Program-made: the position numbers and the translations under genes
Notes under the pieces: model-generated
What the model was told of the DNA's origin: nothing
The model's database searches: none
What the model saw: the letters and a program-made list of their open reading frames with translations, nothing else
In this document: positions 1 to 10,734 of the stretch, in pieces
Layout of the letters: the number at the start of each line of letters is the position of its first letter
Position numbering within the stretch: position 1 is the stretch's first letter
Assembly: GCA_963921795.1 (NCBI GenBank)
Contig: OY997642.1
Coordinates: 56,281,331 to 56,345,330, forward strand
Source of the DNA: Nannobrachium achirus
Taxonomy: Eukaryota; Chordata; Actinopteri; Myctophiformes; Myctophidae
Length of the DNA stretch: 64,000 bases
Direction: 5' to 3'

Positions 1-310
1 AGTGGTTCCCAAACCTTTTTGCCTGTGACTTGCTTTTGCAAGTCAAGGACACGCAAAATGATATGTATTTGGCTGTGGAGCCCCATCTGAAAATGCTTTG
101 TACCAGGGAACACCCCAGAAAAGAAATATATATATTGTATTATCCTTATGTATGTAATCCTGTTTTTGTTCCTGATTGTATACAGTAAAAAAAAAACATA
201 TAATCGGATAAAGTGGTTAAAAAACGAAATGATTGTAACATCCCCATTTAACTGCTTTTGCTGGGGTCCCCCTGGAACTCTCCCAAGGACCCCCACACTT
301 TGAGTAGCAA
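1..310. mobile_element. hAT-like MITE fragments at the left edge
   Basis: The first bases read AGTGGTTCCCAAACC, a typical terminal inverted repeat of fish hAT-like MITEs with the leading C cut off by the window edge. CAAGGAC and GACCCCC-type blocks follow. A second end (GGTCCCCCTGGAACTC, then GGACCCCCACACTTTGAG) lies near 265-305. No target duplication can be shown because the left flank is missing. No coding capacity is visible. Confidence 0.5.
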
Positions 311-949
311 CTGCACAACTAGAACAACTTCAGAAAACAACAACTGGCACTCGGTGCGGGGGCAGAGCCAGGGGTGGGTGGCTGGTGTGGAAGTAGAACT
401 CAAGCATGAGATTGCCTGGTTGAAGCCTCACCGCCACTCCCTGATACAACATGATCTCATTTAAAACCTCACGGGGCCTCGCGTTAAAGAGCCCACAGCC
501 TGGAAGCTTCAACCACCGACTTTAAAAACATGTTGCTGAACAACATGTCAAAACCACGTTACAGTACCTCGCGGGTTTTACCTGCTCGTAAAACAAACAA
601 TGTTAAAAAAAAGGAAAAGTATAATAAAAAAAAGAAGAAGTCTTCGGTTAGCGAGCCAGAGGCCCTGAGGGATAAAGGGCTTGTCTCTCAGTCACACATC
701 AAACGACAGCGCTCGCTTTGCCATGCATGGGTTGAAGCCGCGCCGCTTATCGGCTGTCACTCATTGCACAAGCACGTTGCAAGCTCTTCTGTAAAGTTTA
801 CCTTGTGCAATAGCAACACCGGCGTGGTGGAGATTGCGCTCAACCGTACTTGGCTTCTGCTGTGGAGTTATTTTAAGGGGCAAGGGAGGGAAGTATGTTA
901 AAGTATGTCAAAACGGTGCGCCCGTTCCGTGGGACAGGGCCAGGTGTGG

Positions 950-1100
950 GATTTCGTGACAACCACAGTTTTATTTTCTTTCTTTTAACACACATTTCGT
1001 CTTCTGGGGTGGTGGGACCTGGCACAAAGCTTTTTCAGACGGGGGTCCGCGGTCAAATTCGGGGCGTCCTTGGCACGAAAGAAGTTGGGGAACTACACTC
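950..1100. mobile_element. hAT-like MITE right-end fragment
   Basis: The segment GGGGGTCCGCGGTCAAATTC...GTTGGGGAACTAC is the inverted counterpart of the terminal block seen at position 1. Between 310 and 950 I see only non-coding sequence with short A-rich runs and no recognisable gene. Confidence 0.4.
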
Positions 1101-1225
1101 GAACCATTTCAGGCCGTGAACCCCCCTAAATTAATCATATTTTGAACTTAGTTGGGACCGCCCTGACAAACACTTGGAATGTAGGAGAGTTGAGGCATTC
1201 AATTTAGTTCGACTCGGTTCCACGG

Positions 1226-1310
1226 GAAAATAGCAGATCTACAAGCTCACAACGCCTCGCAACGCGAGGCGTTGTGAGCTTGTAGATCGTTGTGAGCTTG
1301 TAGATCTCGT
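1226..1310. repeat. H1 palindrome with an extra right arm
   Basis: Left arm GAAAATAGCAGATCTACAAGC, GC-rich centre AACGCCTCGC/GCGAGGCGTT, then the right arm TTGTGAGCTTGTAGATC. The right arm occurs twice in tandem (about 1271-1288 and 1289-1306), so this copy has three arms rather than two. Confidence 0.85.
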
Positions 1311-1436
1311 ATTACAGGTAGTTCACAATTTGGCCAATGTTTGACCAGTTAGTTTGTTGATTACTTTTGATGCCATAGCGGTATTTTTCTTTGCTTTTGT
1401 TAGGCATTAAAAAAATCACACCCGTGTGAAGTGGAG

Positions 1437-1438
<2 letters not shown>

Positions 1439-1503
<65 letters not shown>
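1439..1503. repeat. (GT)n microsatellite
   Basis: About 32 uninterrupted GT dinucleotides. Long open frames across it are pure THTH/VCVC artefacts. Confidence 0.95.
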
Positions 1504-1504
<1 letters not shown>

Positions 1505-2058
1505 ATCATGTGTACCGATTTTTGTGACATTTGAAGAAAATATGTAGGAAAAGGAGCAAAAAGTGTGTTTTGGAGAAAATTCAAGATGGCGGAAAATCTA
1601 TCATGGCGCAAATGGGCGTGGCCTATATGGGGAGATGCGTCATGACCCAAGGAATCCAGGGAAAAAATATTTTTAATTTTCCGACCTACGGTTCAAGAGT
1701 TACAGGCCAAAACGTAAAGTGGGGTGTTATGGCGCCACCATGCGGCCAAATGACACAATTATTTTTTATTTAATCCTTGAAATCATTATGAACCTCCTCT
1801 CCAAGTCTTGAAACTCTAGCCCCTATGGTTTGCGAGAGACAAATAATTGAATGTGAGTTTTTGCGATTCCCATTATAAGTCAATGGGGAAAATTAATTCA
1901 CTAATAAATTAATATCAATTAAACTATAGAACCTTTCTCTTAGAAAAGTAATAGCCCACGATTCCCGAGTAAGCCGTTCGATTTGACATATGGCGCGAGT
2001 GTGTGGTGGCAAAACTGTGGGACTAGTGGCGTGCCGAAGTTTAGGAAGTTCAGGCTAC
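1504..2058. other. Unclassified non-coding sequence, probably an old dispersed repeat
   Basis: No coding exon is visible. The stretch runs from the GT microsatellite into a CA/GACA microsatellite and contains a short conserved-looking block (AAGTCAATGGGGAAAATTAA). It resembles old dispersed repeat sequence, but I see no terminal repeats and cannot name a family. Confidence 0.3.
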
Positions 2059-2112
2059 ATACAGACACACACACACACAGACAGACAGACAGACAGACAC
2101 ACAGACAGACCC
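2059..2112. repeat. Compound (CA)n/(GACA)n microsatellite
   Basis: ACACACAC followed by several AGAC/GACA tetramers and a short CA run. Confidence 0.9.
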
Positions 2113-2189
2113 ACACGGCCACGTATAGGGAGCCTGTGCTTCACACAGCTCCAAAAAAAGGTCTTAATAGTCCTTAAATTGCCTCTTTA

Positions 2190-2265
2190 CTGTCATCCAG
2201 GGACCCCCCAGGGGACCCCGACCCACAGGTTGAGAACCACTCACCACTGCTGTACCATACATAGT
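2190..2265. mobile_element. hAT-like MITE right-end fragment
   Basis: CCAGGGACCCCCCAGGGGACC...CCCACAGGTTGAGAACCACTC is the right terminal block of the CAGTGGTTCTCAACC family that occurs whole at 25264-25695. No left end lies nearby. Confidence 0.6.
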
Positions 2266-2997
2266 ACATAGTACATAGTATGTCCTGGAGGCAGTGAGTG
2301 AGGATGGAAAACTGGTGGACACGGAATAGCGATCATTCCTTGCCTCCAGCTAAACTGTCAACATACCTAACTATATCCCCTATGAGGTCACTTAAGTCAC
2401 AGAGTAAAACAAAGATACCTTGTATCTCCACGCAGTATTTTAACTTTTCATGTGTTTTTTTCCACCCCAGAACTACTTCGTAGTCACTATTTTCGCAGAC
2501 GTAGCGAAAATAGCCGATGAACAAGCTATATCGGTCGTGTTTGCACTCATGTCCCAATACAGAGGCGAATTACAGTACATACCATAAAAAAAGTACGGTA
2601 TATTTTAACCACTTTCGACTAGAAGTCCCTCTTTTGGGCAGGTCGTTAGAATGTGTATCACTGTCCCACTCCCATGGGACTAAAGGGGTTAGCAGCTATT
2701 TTTATTTGGAGGTATGTCTATATTTAAAACATCTTGAAAATATAAGCGATAATGGTTATGAGTGCGTCTGTGTGGGCTTCACAAATATTGAACCAGTGAA
2801 AAGCATTACCAAGAGCTGGTTTGACTAAAGGTAACTCTTAACCAAGGACATTTTTGGACAATGTCGGCGGCGAAAAGCGTTTGCTACCCCCGGCAGCTTT
2901 TCGGCGAGAGACGCTTGCCGTCGATAAAGCCGCCGGGACTCGCTGGTGAGAAACTGGACGTGTTCAGTCGTTTGCCATCTTGTTCTAGGAGACGCAG
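2266..2997. other. Presumed intron sequence, nothing recognised
   Basis: No exon with conserved protein content, tRNA or clear repeat end was found. A short imperfect GC-rich inverted repeat (GGCGGCGAAAAGCG / CGGCAGCTTTTCGGCG) lies at about 2865-2935. Confidence 0.4.
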
Positions 2998-3164
2998 AAT
3001 TAGCCAGTAGCTATGCCCCTCCCCTAAAAGCTTTTGTCCAATGCTAGCTTAGCAACCGGCAGCTTGCCAAGGCTGTTGCCAAGGCAAACCTTGGCAAGCA
3101 GGAAGTTATTCTAAGCTAGCATTGGACAAAAGCTTTTTGTGAGGGGCATAGCTACTGGCTAATT
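2998..3164. repeat. Foldback element (55-bp arms)
   Basis: The left arm 2998-3052 (AATTAGCCAGTAGCTATGCC...) is the near-perfect reverse complement of 3111-3164 (...GGGGCATAGCTACTGGCTAATT). The 58-bp spacer is itself rich in GCCAAGG/CCTTGGC. The arms differ by one or two small indels. It has no H1 core, so it is a separate palindromic repeat. Confidence 0.85.
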
Positions 3165-4060
3165 GAGGGGGTTGTAGAGTGGACCTTCAGTTTGCTTCTG
3201 CTGCAAAAACCAAGCCTAAATAAGCCAGAGACATTTTCCCGTCGCACATTTTAACTAAATAGGACATTCACAATCTCAACTCTCAATTTCCTATACTAAT
3301 CAACTCCAAAGCAACGCTAGTAATAGTGCTACGGAGAGAGAAAGCTCGCAGATCTGCCATTTTCAGAGCGCAACACCCGAGCGCAAACCAAACATAAAAT
3401 GACTTGTCGCTTTAGTTCTACGGGATCTCTACTCCACTAGTCCCTCCCTAACATTATAGTCTAGTTTTTATTTGTGGACGAAATTGGCAATATTTGTTGT
3501 CAGTTTTAGTCATCATAGCTTAGTTTTACTTAAAAGTTAGTCGACAAAATGTTGCACCATAGTTTTAAACATCGTATCGACACATTCAACACTATTGAAA
3601 AGTAATGCTTTGGGACATACGAGCTTTCCACCAGACGGCAACGGAAGTCTTTCTCTCCCCTCCGGCGCGTCCTGGCATGTGATAAAGTGAGCTCAAAGCT
3701 CAAACAAACTCAACTAAGGCCTGACCACATGCTAAAGGCACCGCAGGTGGGGCTGCTACCTATTGAGGCCTTCACGCCCGCCTTTAAAACACAAACACTA
3801 TGGCAGAAACGCACTCATGTGAGCAAAAATATGATAAGCAAAAATTCCTCCGAGCTTATGTGATTACGTTCGTGTATGATAAGAACAAGGTTGACTAGAA
3901 GAACGCCCCGTCAAAAGAACCTCAGTCAATAATCTTTGGCTTTACAATTCGGATAATGCTCCAACTTCAATTACTATCAGCTCCCAGAAACATAATCAAA
4001 CATCTCAATCGGATACTTTGAAATGAAACGTTTATGTAATGTCACTTTCTTTGTCTGTTA
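3165..4060. other. Presumed intron sequence, nothing recognised
   Basis: AT-moderate non-coding sequence without exons, tRNAs or clear terminal inverted repeats. Confidence 0.4.
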
Positions 4061-4300
4061 TATTTTTAACCCATTCAGAAGGGGTACAGATTATTGTGTA
4101 TCATTATTTTATGCTTTAACTATTGAAAAATAGCAGATATACAAGCTCACAGCGCGGCACCGAGTGCCGCGCTGCGAGCTTGTAGATCTGCTATTTTTAA
4201 AAAATTGTGAAAAACCTGAGGGGGAGGAAAAGCCTTTGTTTATAAATCTGGTACCGGTTACTGAAAAAGGTCTCCTAAAAGGTTTTCAAAAATAGTGAAA
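4061..4300. mobile_element. Family A MITE part with complete H1 palindrome
   Basis: Starts with TTTTTAACCCATTCAGAAGG and the family A block TTATTTTATGCTTTAACTATTG. Then comes the H1 palindrome at 4126-4199, whose centre is GCGCGGCACCGAGTGCCGCGC. The same left block and the same centre recur at 19484-19561 and 23157-23235. Confidence 0.75.
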
Positions 4301-4325
4301 ATAGCCCATCTACAAGCTTGTAGAG
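4301..4325. repeat. H1 copy interrupted by hAT insertions
   Basis: GAAAATAGCCCATCTACAAGC followed by TTGTAGAG, where H1 would continue GATC. The sequence is broken here by the CAGTG terminus of the next element. TTGTAGAG reappears at 5082-5089, so the two elements at 4326-5081 landed in the right arm of an H1 palindrome. Confidence 0.7.
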
Positions 4326-4708
4326 CAGTGGTTTTCAACCAGTGGTCCTTGAGGGGGTTCCAGGTGGTCCCCAGCTAGATGATGGGAGAGTTGGAGACCA
4401 CATGCACCCTTATTAGATCTTAAACTTTTAAGAGCATAAAATGAAACCAAATGGATTTGGTTTTCATTTTACGCTCTCAAAAGTTAAGAGTTACAATTGA
4501 GTTATTTTGATGGACATTTTGCCTGTTCTCTCCCCTATGGCATCACATCAATACATACGGCATGGGATTGTGGATAGAAATCTCATCCAACAATAAGAAC
4601 ATATTCAAAGCTTTGTGTCTGAGAGGCCAAATCTCATCAAACGGTGGTCCGTGGCTCAAATGACCAATACATAATGGACCTTGATATGAAAAGGGTTTAA
4701 AACCACTG
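4326..4708. mobile_element. hAT-type MITE with internal H2-like palindrome
   Basis: Termini CAGTGGTTTTCAACC and GGTTTAAAACCACTG. The middle (about 4420-4492) is a palindrome around AAATGAAACCAAATGGATTTGG, a relative of the H2 hairpin. The 8 bp before the element, TTGTAGAG (4318-4325), recur at 5082-5089 after the next element, so the two insertions share a target. No coding capacity. Confidence 0.85.
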
Positions 4709-4716
4709 TTTAGAGC

Positions 4717-5081
4717 CAGTGTTTCTCAACCTTTTTTCTGCATGGGCACACTTTTCATGTCCCAAGAATCCATGGGCACACCAACCAACGTAATACGGGG
4801 GTGTAAATATCGTCATAGTCGGGAAGAAACCTTGTATCTCCAAGTTTCAAATGTGTACGTTTCTTCACAAAGTAAAGCCCTGCTTCGTCATACAAGGCTG
4901 TCACACAACAGTAGTGAAAACAGCAGATCTATGTGTGCTTGTAGATCAGCTGTTTTCACTAGTTTAAGTCATTTTTAAAATAATAAATACAATACTGGCT
5001 TTCAAGCAGTTTCAAGGGGCACACCTGACCCTTCTCAGGGGCACACCAAATGTCCCCAGGCACAGTGGTTGAGAAACACTG
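4717..5081. mobile_element. hAT-type MITE (GGGCACACC family) with H1
   Basis: Termini CAGTGTTTCTCAACC and GGTTGAGAAACACTG, with subterminal GGGCACAC blocks. Inside is family B sequence (TATCGTCATAGTCGGG, CTTGTATCTCC) and an H1 palindrome at 4912-4972 with flanks GTGAAAACAGC/GCTGTTTTCAC. The right 8 bp TTGTAGAG match 4318-4325. Confidence 0.85.
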
Positions 5082-5254
5082 TTGTAGAGTATAGTGTATA
5101 AGTATAGTAAGTATAGCCGTAGGAGGACTTAAAGTATGTGGTTACAATAAGTCAAATATAAAGTCATTTAAAATGATGATAAAGTAATGCATCCAATGGC
5201 TGCAGCAGTGGCTTAGAAGCAGAGAGGTTCAGTGGTTATATGGAAAACCACTGA

Positions 5255-5512
5255 ACAGCCGATCTACAAGCACACAACGCCTCACGGTGCGAGGCGTTGT
5301 GTGCTTGTAGATCTGCTGTTTTCACTACTGTTGTGCGACAGCCTTGTATGATGAAGCAGGGCTTTGCGAATAAACATACAAATTTGATACTTGGATATAC
5401 AAGGTTTCTTTCCGACAGTGACGATATTTATACCCCCGTATTATGTTGGTGTCCCCATGGATTCTTGGGACATGAAAAGTGTGCCCATGCAGAAAAAAGG
5501 TTGAGAAACACT
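5255..5512. mobile_element. H1 plus right half of a GGGCACACC-type MITE
   Basis: An H1 palindrome at 5255-5328 (centre CACAACGCCTCACGGTGCGAGGCG) is followed by family B sequence and by the terminal block CATGGGGACACC...AAAAGGTTGAGAAACACTG in inverted order relative to 4717-5081. The left terminal half is absent. Confidence 0.7.
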
Positions 5513-6177
5513 GACATAAGCGTCCATGAGCAAGGCACCAAACCCCGGGCCCCAAGGCCTCAGTTAGATCTGCAGTTGTCCAATAGCTGCAGTAGAAAAC
5601 AGGGCTTAAAGAAGCACCATGTAACTGTCCTCTTCTACCCCGGATTTGATCTCTGTTTCCTGCACTGAAAGGTGCTGAAACGTTTACCACACATTTGCGT
5701 CAGATCCTGTGTCTATAGGCGAGACCTTTCACACAATCTAAAATGTCCCCAACCTCGAATGTATAAGTTATGTTGTACATAATCTACAATAGATACAAAA
5801 GTGTAAAATGTGTTCATTAATAAAAAGTGACATAAAATGTTCAAATACTTGCAGCGGAGTCAAAAGTAAGATATTTGCCTCTGAGATGCACTGGAGTAGA
5901 AGCCATACTCGATGCCGATGGACATACTCAAGTAAATTTAAAGAACCTCTTTAAGTACAATACATGAGTAAATCTACTTAATTACTTGACACCACATGGC
6001 CTCCTTAATCATCTTTTCACCTTACTGAGACAAAACCCAGCCTGTGGCGGAACTATACATCATGCCTGCAAACATCACTGTTGGGAACCGGAAGTGAAGC
6101 ACACAGCACTCAGCACTCTGCGACGCGGAGTCGACCACACCTACAAAGCTGCTCACGGTTAACGTTGGCAAGGCACG

Positions 6178-6212
<35 letters not shown>

Positions 6213-6270
6213 CAGACAAGATAACCTCAGACGCGACAGGCGAGACGACACGGCACACCCCAAGACACAT
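5513..6270. other. Presumed intron sequence with a small family S fragment and a GA tract
   Basis: About 5837-5995 (CAAATACTTGCAGCGGAGTC...AATTACTTGACACCAC) resembles part of the family S repeat seen whole at 24050-24440, without H1. A (GA)n tract lies at 6181-6210. No exons recognised. Confidence 0.45.
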
Positions 6271-6600
6271 TTTAACCCGTTGAGAACCTGGAACCACTTG
6301 AACCATTATTTTGTGCTTTCACTATTGAAACGAAAGGCTCTTGCACACCTACAGCGACAGGTGCTGTCGAGGAGAGACCAAACAATGGTCGGTGAACTGA
6401 AAAGGCAAAGACTCCACGCACACGGTCTTCAAATGCAAAAGGGGGAAACTATTTTTTGCCTGATGAAGGTTTAAATACCGAAACGTTTCATCTCTTCCTT
6501 TTCAATGCTTTAACTATTGAAAAATAGCAGATCTACAAGCTCACAGTGCCGCGCTGTGAGCTTGTAGATCTGCCATTTTTGAAAAATCGTGAAATTGTTT
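6271..6600. mobile_element. Family A MITE part with H1
   Basis: The left block TTTAACCCGTTGAGAACC and ATTTTGTGCTTTCACTATTG belong to family A. The block recurs at 6500-6516 and leads into the H1 palindrome at 6517-6581 (shortened centre GTGCCGCGC). Confidence 0.65.
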
Positions 6601-7083
6601 GCAAATCTTTGAATATATCTTAGGGTAGGAAATAGGAATGGATGCGGTGGTGATGGAACATGTGGGCATAATTATATATACATACTGTATATACGCTACA
6701 ACAGAAAGAGCAGGTTATGGTTGGTTAGGGTTATGAAATGACTTGGAGTGTTTGTGTGTACAGTTCCTCAGTACTGGGAGATCGGTGTGTCAGCTGAACA
6801 TCTCTCTCTAAAAACAAGTTTCATTTCCCGTCACTCACAATATGGTTTCAACTTTCAACAGTTGCTTCCCTTTTCATTTTTAGGAATCCGAGGAATGTTT
6901 AGCCCTCTCCAAGGCTCCCGAATCACTCTAAAGCTACAGAGCTGAGGTGCGAGGGGTCGTGCGTTGGCCGTCGCCCCCTCGGGCTGGCCAGGTTACGCAC
7001 CAGTAGAAACTCCTTACAGAGAGGTATGTGGGGATGTGCTCAGAGATTCATTTCCCTGACGGTTAAACAGTGATTTTGAAACC
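6601..7083. other. Presumed intron sequence, nothing recognised
   Basis: No coding exon, RNA gene or clear element end is visible apart from a short AT-rich run (6672-6695). Confidence 0.4.
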
Positions 7084-7091
7084 GTCTAGTA

Positions 7092-7465
7092 CAGGGTTCC
7101 CCAGTAATAATGGTGGTATAAGAGCAGCAACAACACTAGTATATCGTCGTTGTCGGGTGGAAATCTCGTATCTCCAAATTTGTACGTTCTTTCGCAAATC
7201 ATACAAGGCTGTCGCACAAAAGTAGTGAAAACAGCAGATCTACAAGCATCGGCTGTTTTCACTAGTTTAAATAATTTTTAAAATGATAAATGCAAAACTA
7301 ATGGTTTTGGACATACAAGATTTTCACCCGACAACGACGATATCTGAACTGTCGCAGTCGCTGGAGTAGCAGGAACGCCGCCGTCGCCCCCTGCAATGTT
7401 GTGGCCCTCGGCTTGGTACCCTAGACATCATTCGGCCCTTAGGGAAAACTAATTGGGGAAACCTG
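7092..7465. mobile_element. hAT-type MITE carrying a family B MITE with H1
   Basis: Termini CAGGGTTCCCCAGTAAT and ATTGGGGAAACCTG are flanked by a perfect 8-bp target duplication GTCTAGTA (7084-7091 and 7466-7473), diagnostic of hAT insertion. Nested inside is a family B element 7141-7343 with ends ATATCGTCGTTGTCGGG / CCCGACAACGACGATAT and a short H1 at 7222-7266. Confidence 0.92.
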
Positions 7466-7473
7466 GTCTAGTA

Positions 7474-7949
7474 AGTCTAGTCCAAAGAAAGGTTCACAAC
7501 GCGTCGACGAGTTCAGAGCTTGTGGATCTCAGCATACAACTAAGTGCCGTACAAATCGACACAGCTATATGAATTAATTCAGACAATCGGAAAATGTTCT
7601 TTCTCACTTCACCGAGTGCACACGAGCGAACATTCGGAGGGACTTTATCATCCTATACGCCACACGCTGGTGTGTTTATGTTGGGAAAGGTAGTATCCCC
7701 ACCCCTAATGTAGTGCGTCAGCGTGAGGCAGCCTCCACTATACGATGCTGAAAAATGCCACGAGTGAAATCAGTTACCTTGAGCACTTCAGTAAGTTGAA
7801 GGAGAGAAGTGGGATTCTAACTTCAAAACAAGTGTCTGTTTGCAGAACAAAAGCGATTGGCACATTATGAAAATAAATGATAGTTAAAACGACCAAGTAA
7901 ACTTTTAGTAGGGTAGCTAGTCGACTAACCAGTGGCCACACACATCACT
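7474..7949. other. Presumed intron sequence, nothing recognised except an H1 trace
   Basis: A degenerate H1 trace (CACAACGCGTCGACGAG...GAGCTTGTGGATC) lies at 7496-7533. Otherwise no gene or element end is clear. Confidence 0.4.
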
Positions 7950-8122
7950 TAGGCCTGTCAAATTACTACATAATCTTCATAATCATTTCCATGTTTTTCC
8001 AAAATCTTCCTATATTTTCAAAAATAGTGGAAATAACCGCTGTACAAGCTCACAACGCGTAATAACAATTATTTGAGTGATAATTAATCGCCAAATCAAA
8101 TGTCATAATCGTGACAGCCCTA
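7950..8122. mobile_element. Internally deleted family D hAT MITE
   Basis: Starts TAGGCCTGTCAAATTACTAC and ends ATCGTGACAGCCCTA. Flanks ACATCACT (7942-7949) and ACATCCCT (8123-8130) match at 7 of 8 positions. Only the left H1 arm remains (8024-8059); the right arm and one flank are lost. Confidence 0.8.
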
Positions 8123-8432
8123 ACATCCCTAGAGCTATGCATGTGTGGTTTTCCTGTTCATGTCAGACAGACGTTAGAACTCTGATTTAACCTTTGAAGA
8201 GTGAAGTTCAACAGCCTCGTCACTGAGGGGAAACGGTGACTCAGATGAGATGGTGACGTGGTGCCAGGAACAAGATATTACTCACTTCTTTTTTCTGTTT
8301 TTTTTTTTGTGTGAAGGCCTAGTGCCCTGGCTTGGACTTTACTGTTAGCCATGCAAGCACAGAAGCATTCGTTAGACGCTTTGAAGCACTCGCCGCTGAG
8401 AGGGACGGACGGGGTCCAACATCACTTGTTCC

Positions 8433-8810
8433 TAGGCCTATCACAATTATCACATAATCGTAATCATTTGACATAATCGCAATTATTTTGTCATAATCGT
8501 CATAATCGTTTCCACGTTGAAAGATAGTGGAAATGGCAGATCTACAAGCTCACAACGCGTCGCGATGCGACGCGTTGTGAGCTGGTAGATCGTCCATTTC
8601 CGCTATCAATGTTCTCTTTTTAAGTATAAAGTTGTCAAATATGTCAGTCATTTCTTTGTAAATGCAGGTTATGCATGATATCTGCCATGAACATCTTCAA
8701 AGCCCAAAAGCCAAACAGAAATGTAATTGTCGACGAAAAAACGATTCGAAAACAATCATTCGAGTGACAAATTAGTCGTCATGTGAAATGTCATAATCGT
8801 GACGGCCCTC
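8433..8810. mobile_element. Family D MITE with H1
   Basis: Starts TAGGCCTATCACAATTATC and ends ATAATCGTGACGGCCCT, diverged versions of the TAGGGCTGTCA ends proven at 22238-22632. The H1 palindrome at 8523-8607 has flanks ATAGTGGAAAT/ATTTCCGCTAT and centre ACGCGTCGCGATGCGACGCGT. No clean target duplication was found. Confidence 0.8.
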
Positions 8811-9360
8811 AGTCGTTCCCTTCGGCACACCTGTAACAACACTTAGTTGACACTCCGCGTTATTACAGAGAGGGGAGGAGAACAGAAGGAGAGCGCGACA
8901 GAGAGAGAGAGAGAGAGAAAAAAAGAAAAGAGCGACTGTTGCGAACCCTATTGGCCAATACTTCCCTCGCTTTGCCAGGCTTTAGTTTCCAAATCCCATC
9001 CATGCACATGGACAAAAGCAAAAAGCTTCACTGAGCTACCAAGCACCGCGCACGCGCACACACACACACACTATACACACACACACCCCCACACGTTTGT
9101 TATTGCACACTTTTAGAGGCCCGGTCCGGCCCCCTCACTCCACTCCAGTCCGGTACGGTACTGTACTGTACCTATCACTGAGGGCCTTGGAGTCCCGCGG
9201 TCTGCTGCCAGGCTGGAAGGCCTGGTAGAAGGCCTTGGAGGGGTTCCTGTACCAAAACCAACATTCAGAGAAGAGAGGAGAGGAGAGGAGAGGAGGGGAG
9301 AGTGGGAGGAGATTAAACCAGTCAAGACAAGGGGCTGTATGGTTGGTGGTGGTTGGTGGG
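8811..9360. other. Simple-repeat-rich presumed intron sequence
   Basis: Contains (GA)n at about 8897-8920, (CA)n at 9055-9090, a short GGTACGGTACTGTACTGTACC run near 9153-9173 and GGAGA repeats near 9270-9300. No exon recognised. Confidence 0.5.
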
Positions 9361-9907
9361 TAGAGGTGGGACGTTCTTGAACGAATCGAGTTTTTTTGAA
9401 CGGCTCTTTGAAATGAACGATCGGATCCGGTTCACAGTATAGGGAGCCGTTTCCTTTCTAAATGAACGGTGGTGGGGAAAGGTGCAACAAATCTTTACTC
9501 GAGTACTGCAATGTAGAAATACTATATGCCACAAGTAGAAGTTCGGAATTTAAATGTACTTGAGTGAAAGTACAAAAGTTCAAAATGTACTTAATACTTA
9601 AAGCACCAAAGTACTCATTATGCAAAATGTCCCATTTCACAAGTTTTCCAATGAATAAAATGTAGAAGGAAAAAAAAAAATAGATTTGAAAATAGCAGAT
9701 CTACAAGCTCACAACGCGACGCATTGTGAGCTTGTAGATCGGCTATTTTCAAATGGCCGAAATGTATATAGGGATGAAGTGATTTGTAATTATAATCAAA
9801 TTCTACAAAGCGACAAGTAACTAAAATGAGTCTTTTGAACGGCTCTTTGAAAGGAACGGATCCCAGAGATCCGGCTCACTTCAAAGAACCATAAATCCCA
9901 TCCCTAG
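9361..9907. mobile_element. Nested repeats: outer hAT-like element with inner family S copy and H1
   Basis: The outer ends (TAGAGGTGGGACGTTCTTGAA and AACCATAAATCCCATCCCTAG) and the mirrored block GAACGGCTCTTTGAAA suggest one outer inverted-repeat element. About 9478-9826 is a family S repeat (AAGTACTTTT-type motifs) with an H1 palindrome at 9685-9752 (flanks TTTGAAAATAGC / GCTATTTTCAAA). Confidence 0.7.
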
Positions 9908-10153
9908 TGGTGGGTGGGGAGAGGGGAAGGGGAGAGGGGGGAGGTGTAACATCTCATAAACGGTTTCCTCTAAAAGTCTTTCCTTCAACTGGGCTCCAAC
10001 TCTTTGGGCAATCGCAACAACAAACAGCCGTGTAACTGTAACACCATCGATCGGGATTCTGCGAAAAAAGACTTGGAAGATTCTATGACCACTGCCAAAC
10101 GTTAAAGAAAGGGGTGGGGTGGGGGTGCGGGGGTGGTTTGGAGGGGGTTGGGG

Positions 10154-10636
10154 TTAACCTGGCTTAGAGGACAACTTTTGTTTTTTTACAACAAGGGTTC
10201 ATATTTTAGATAGTCATTAGAGAAAAGAAAAGATGAGTGTTAAAATGTTTTCATTTACTGCTTTCTAACGTTTTAGTGATTTTGACAATCTTGATTTGCA
10301 TGCCTGCCCATGCATTCAAGTGGCTAAATATGTATTTTTAGACACAATAAGCCCATTCCCAAGATGCACTGCAATCTTTCATGGGCAGATCAGATGTGAC
10401 GTATGGGGGCTGGTGTAAATAGTAACAAAGAAACTGCCGGCTTATTGTGTCTAAAAAGATATTTAGCCGCGTCTACACATGCCCCCACCCACTGAAATCA
10501 AAATACTAAAATCGATAAAACAAATAGAAAGCAGTAAATGAACACATTTTAACACTCATCTTTTCTGTTCTCTAATTACAATCTAAAATATGAACCCTTG
10601 TTGTAAAAAAACAAAGTTGTCCTTTAACCTGGCTTA
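10154..10636. mobile_element. Family E MITE (AGGACAACTTT ends)
   Basis: Long inverted ends: GAGGACAACTTTTGTTTTTT...AACAAGGGTTCATATTTTAGA at the left and its reverse complement ending CAAAGTTGTCCT at the right. The 13 bp TTAACCTGGCTTA occur on both sides (10154-10166 and 10624-10636). No H1 is present. Between 9908 and 10153 there is only G-rich and unique-looking sequence. Confidence 0.8.
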
Positions 10637-10734
10637 AGTGTACCGTCCGGATGCGGCACGTTTACTCAAAGGGTTAAAAGGTTAACCACTTAAACCCCGG
10701 TAACCATAATTTGTAGGGAAGCGCTTTGTCGAAA

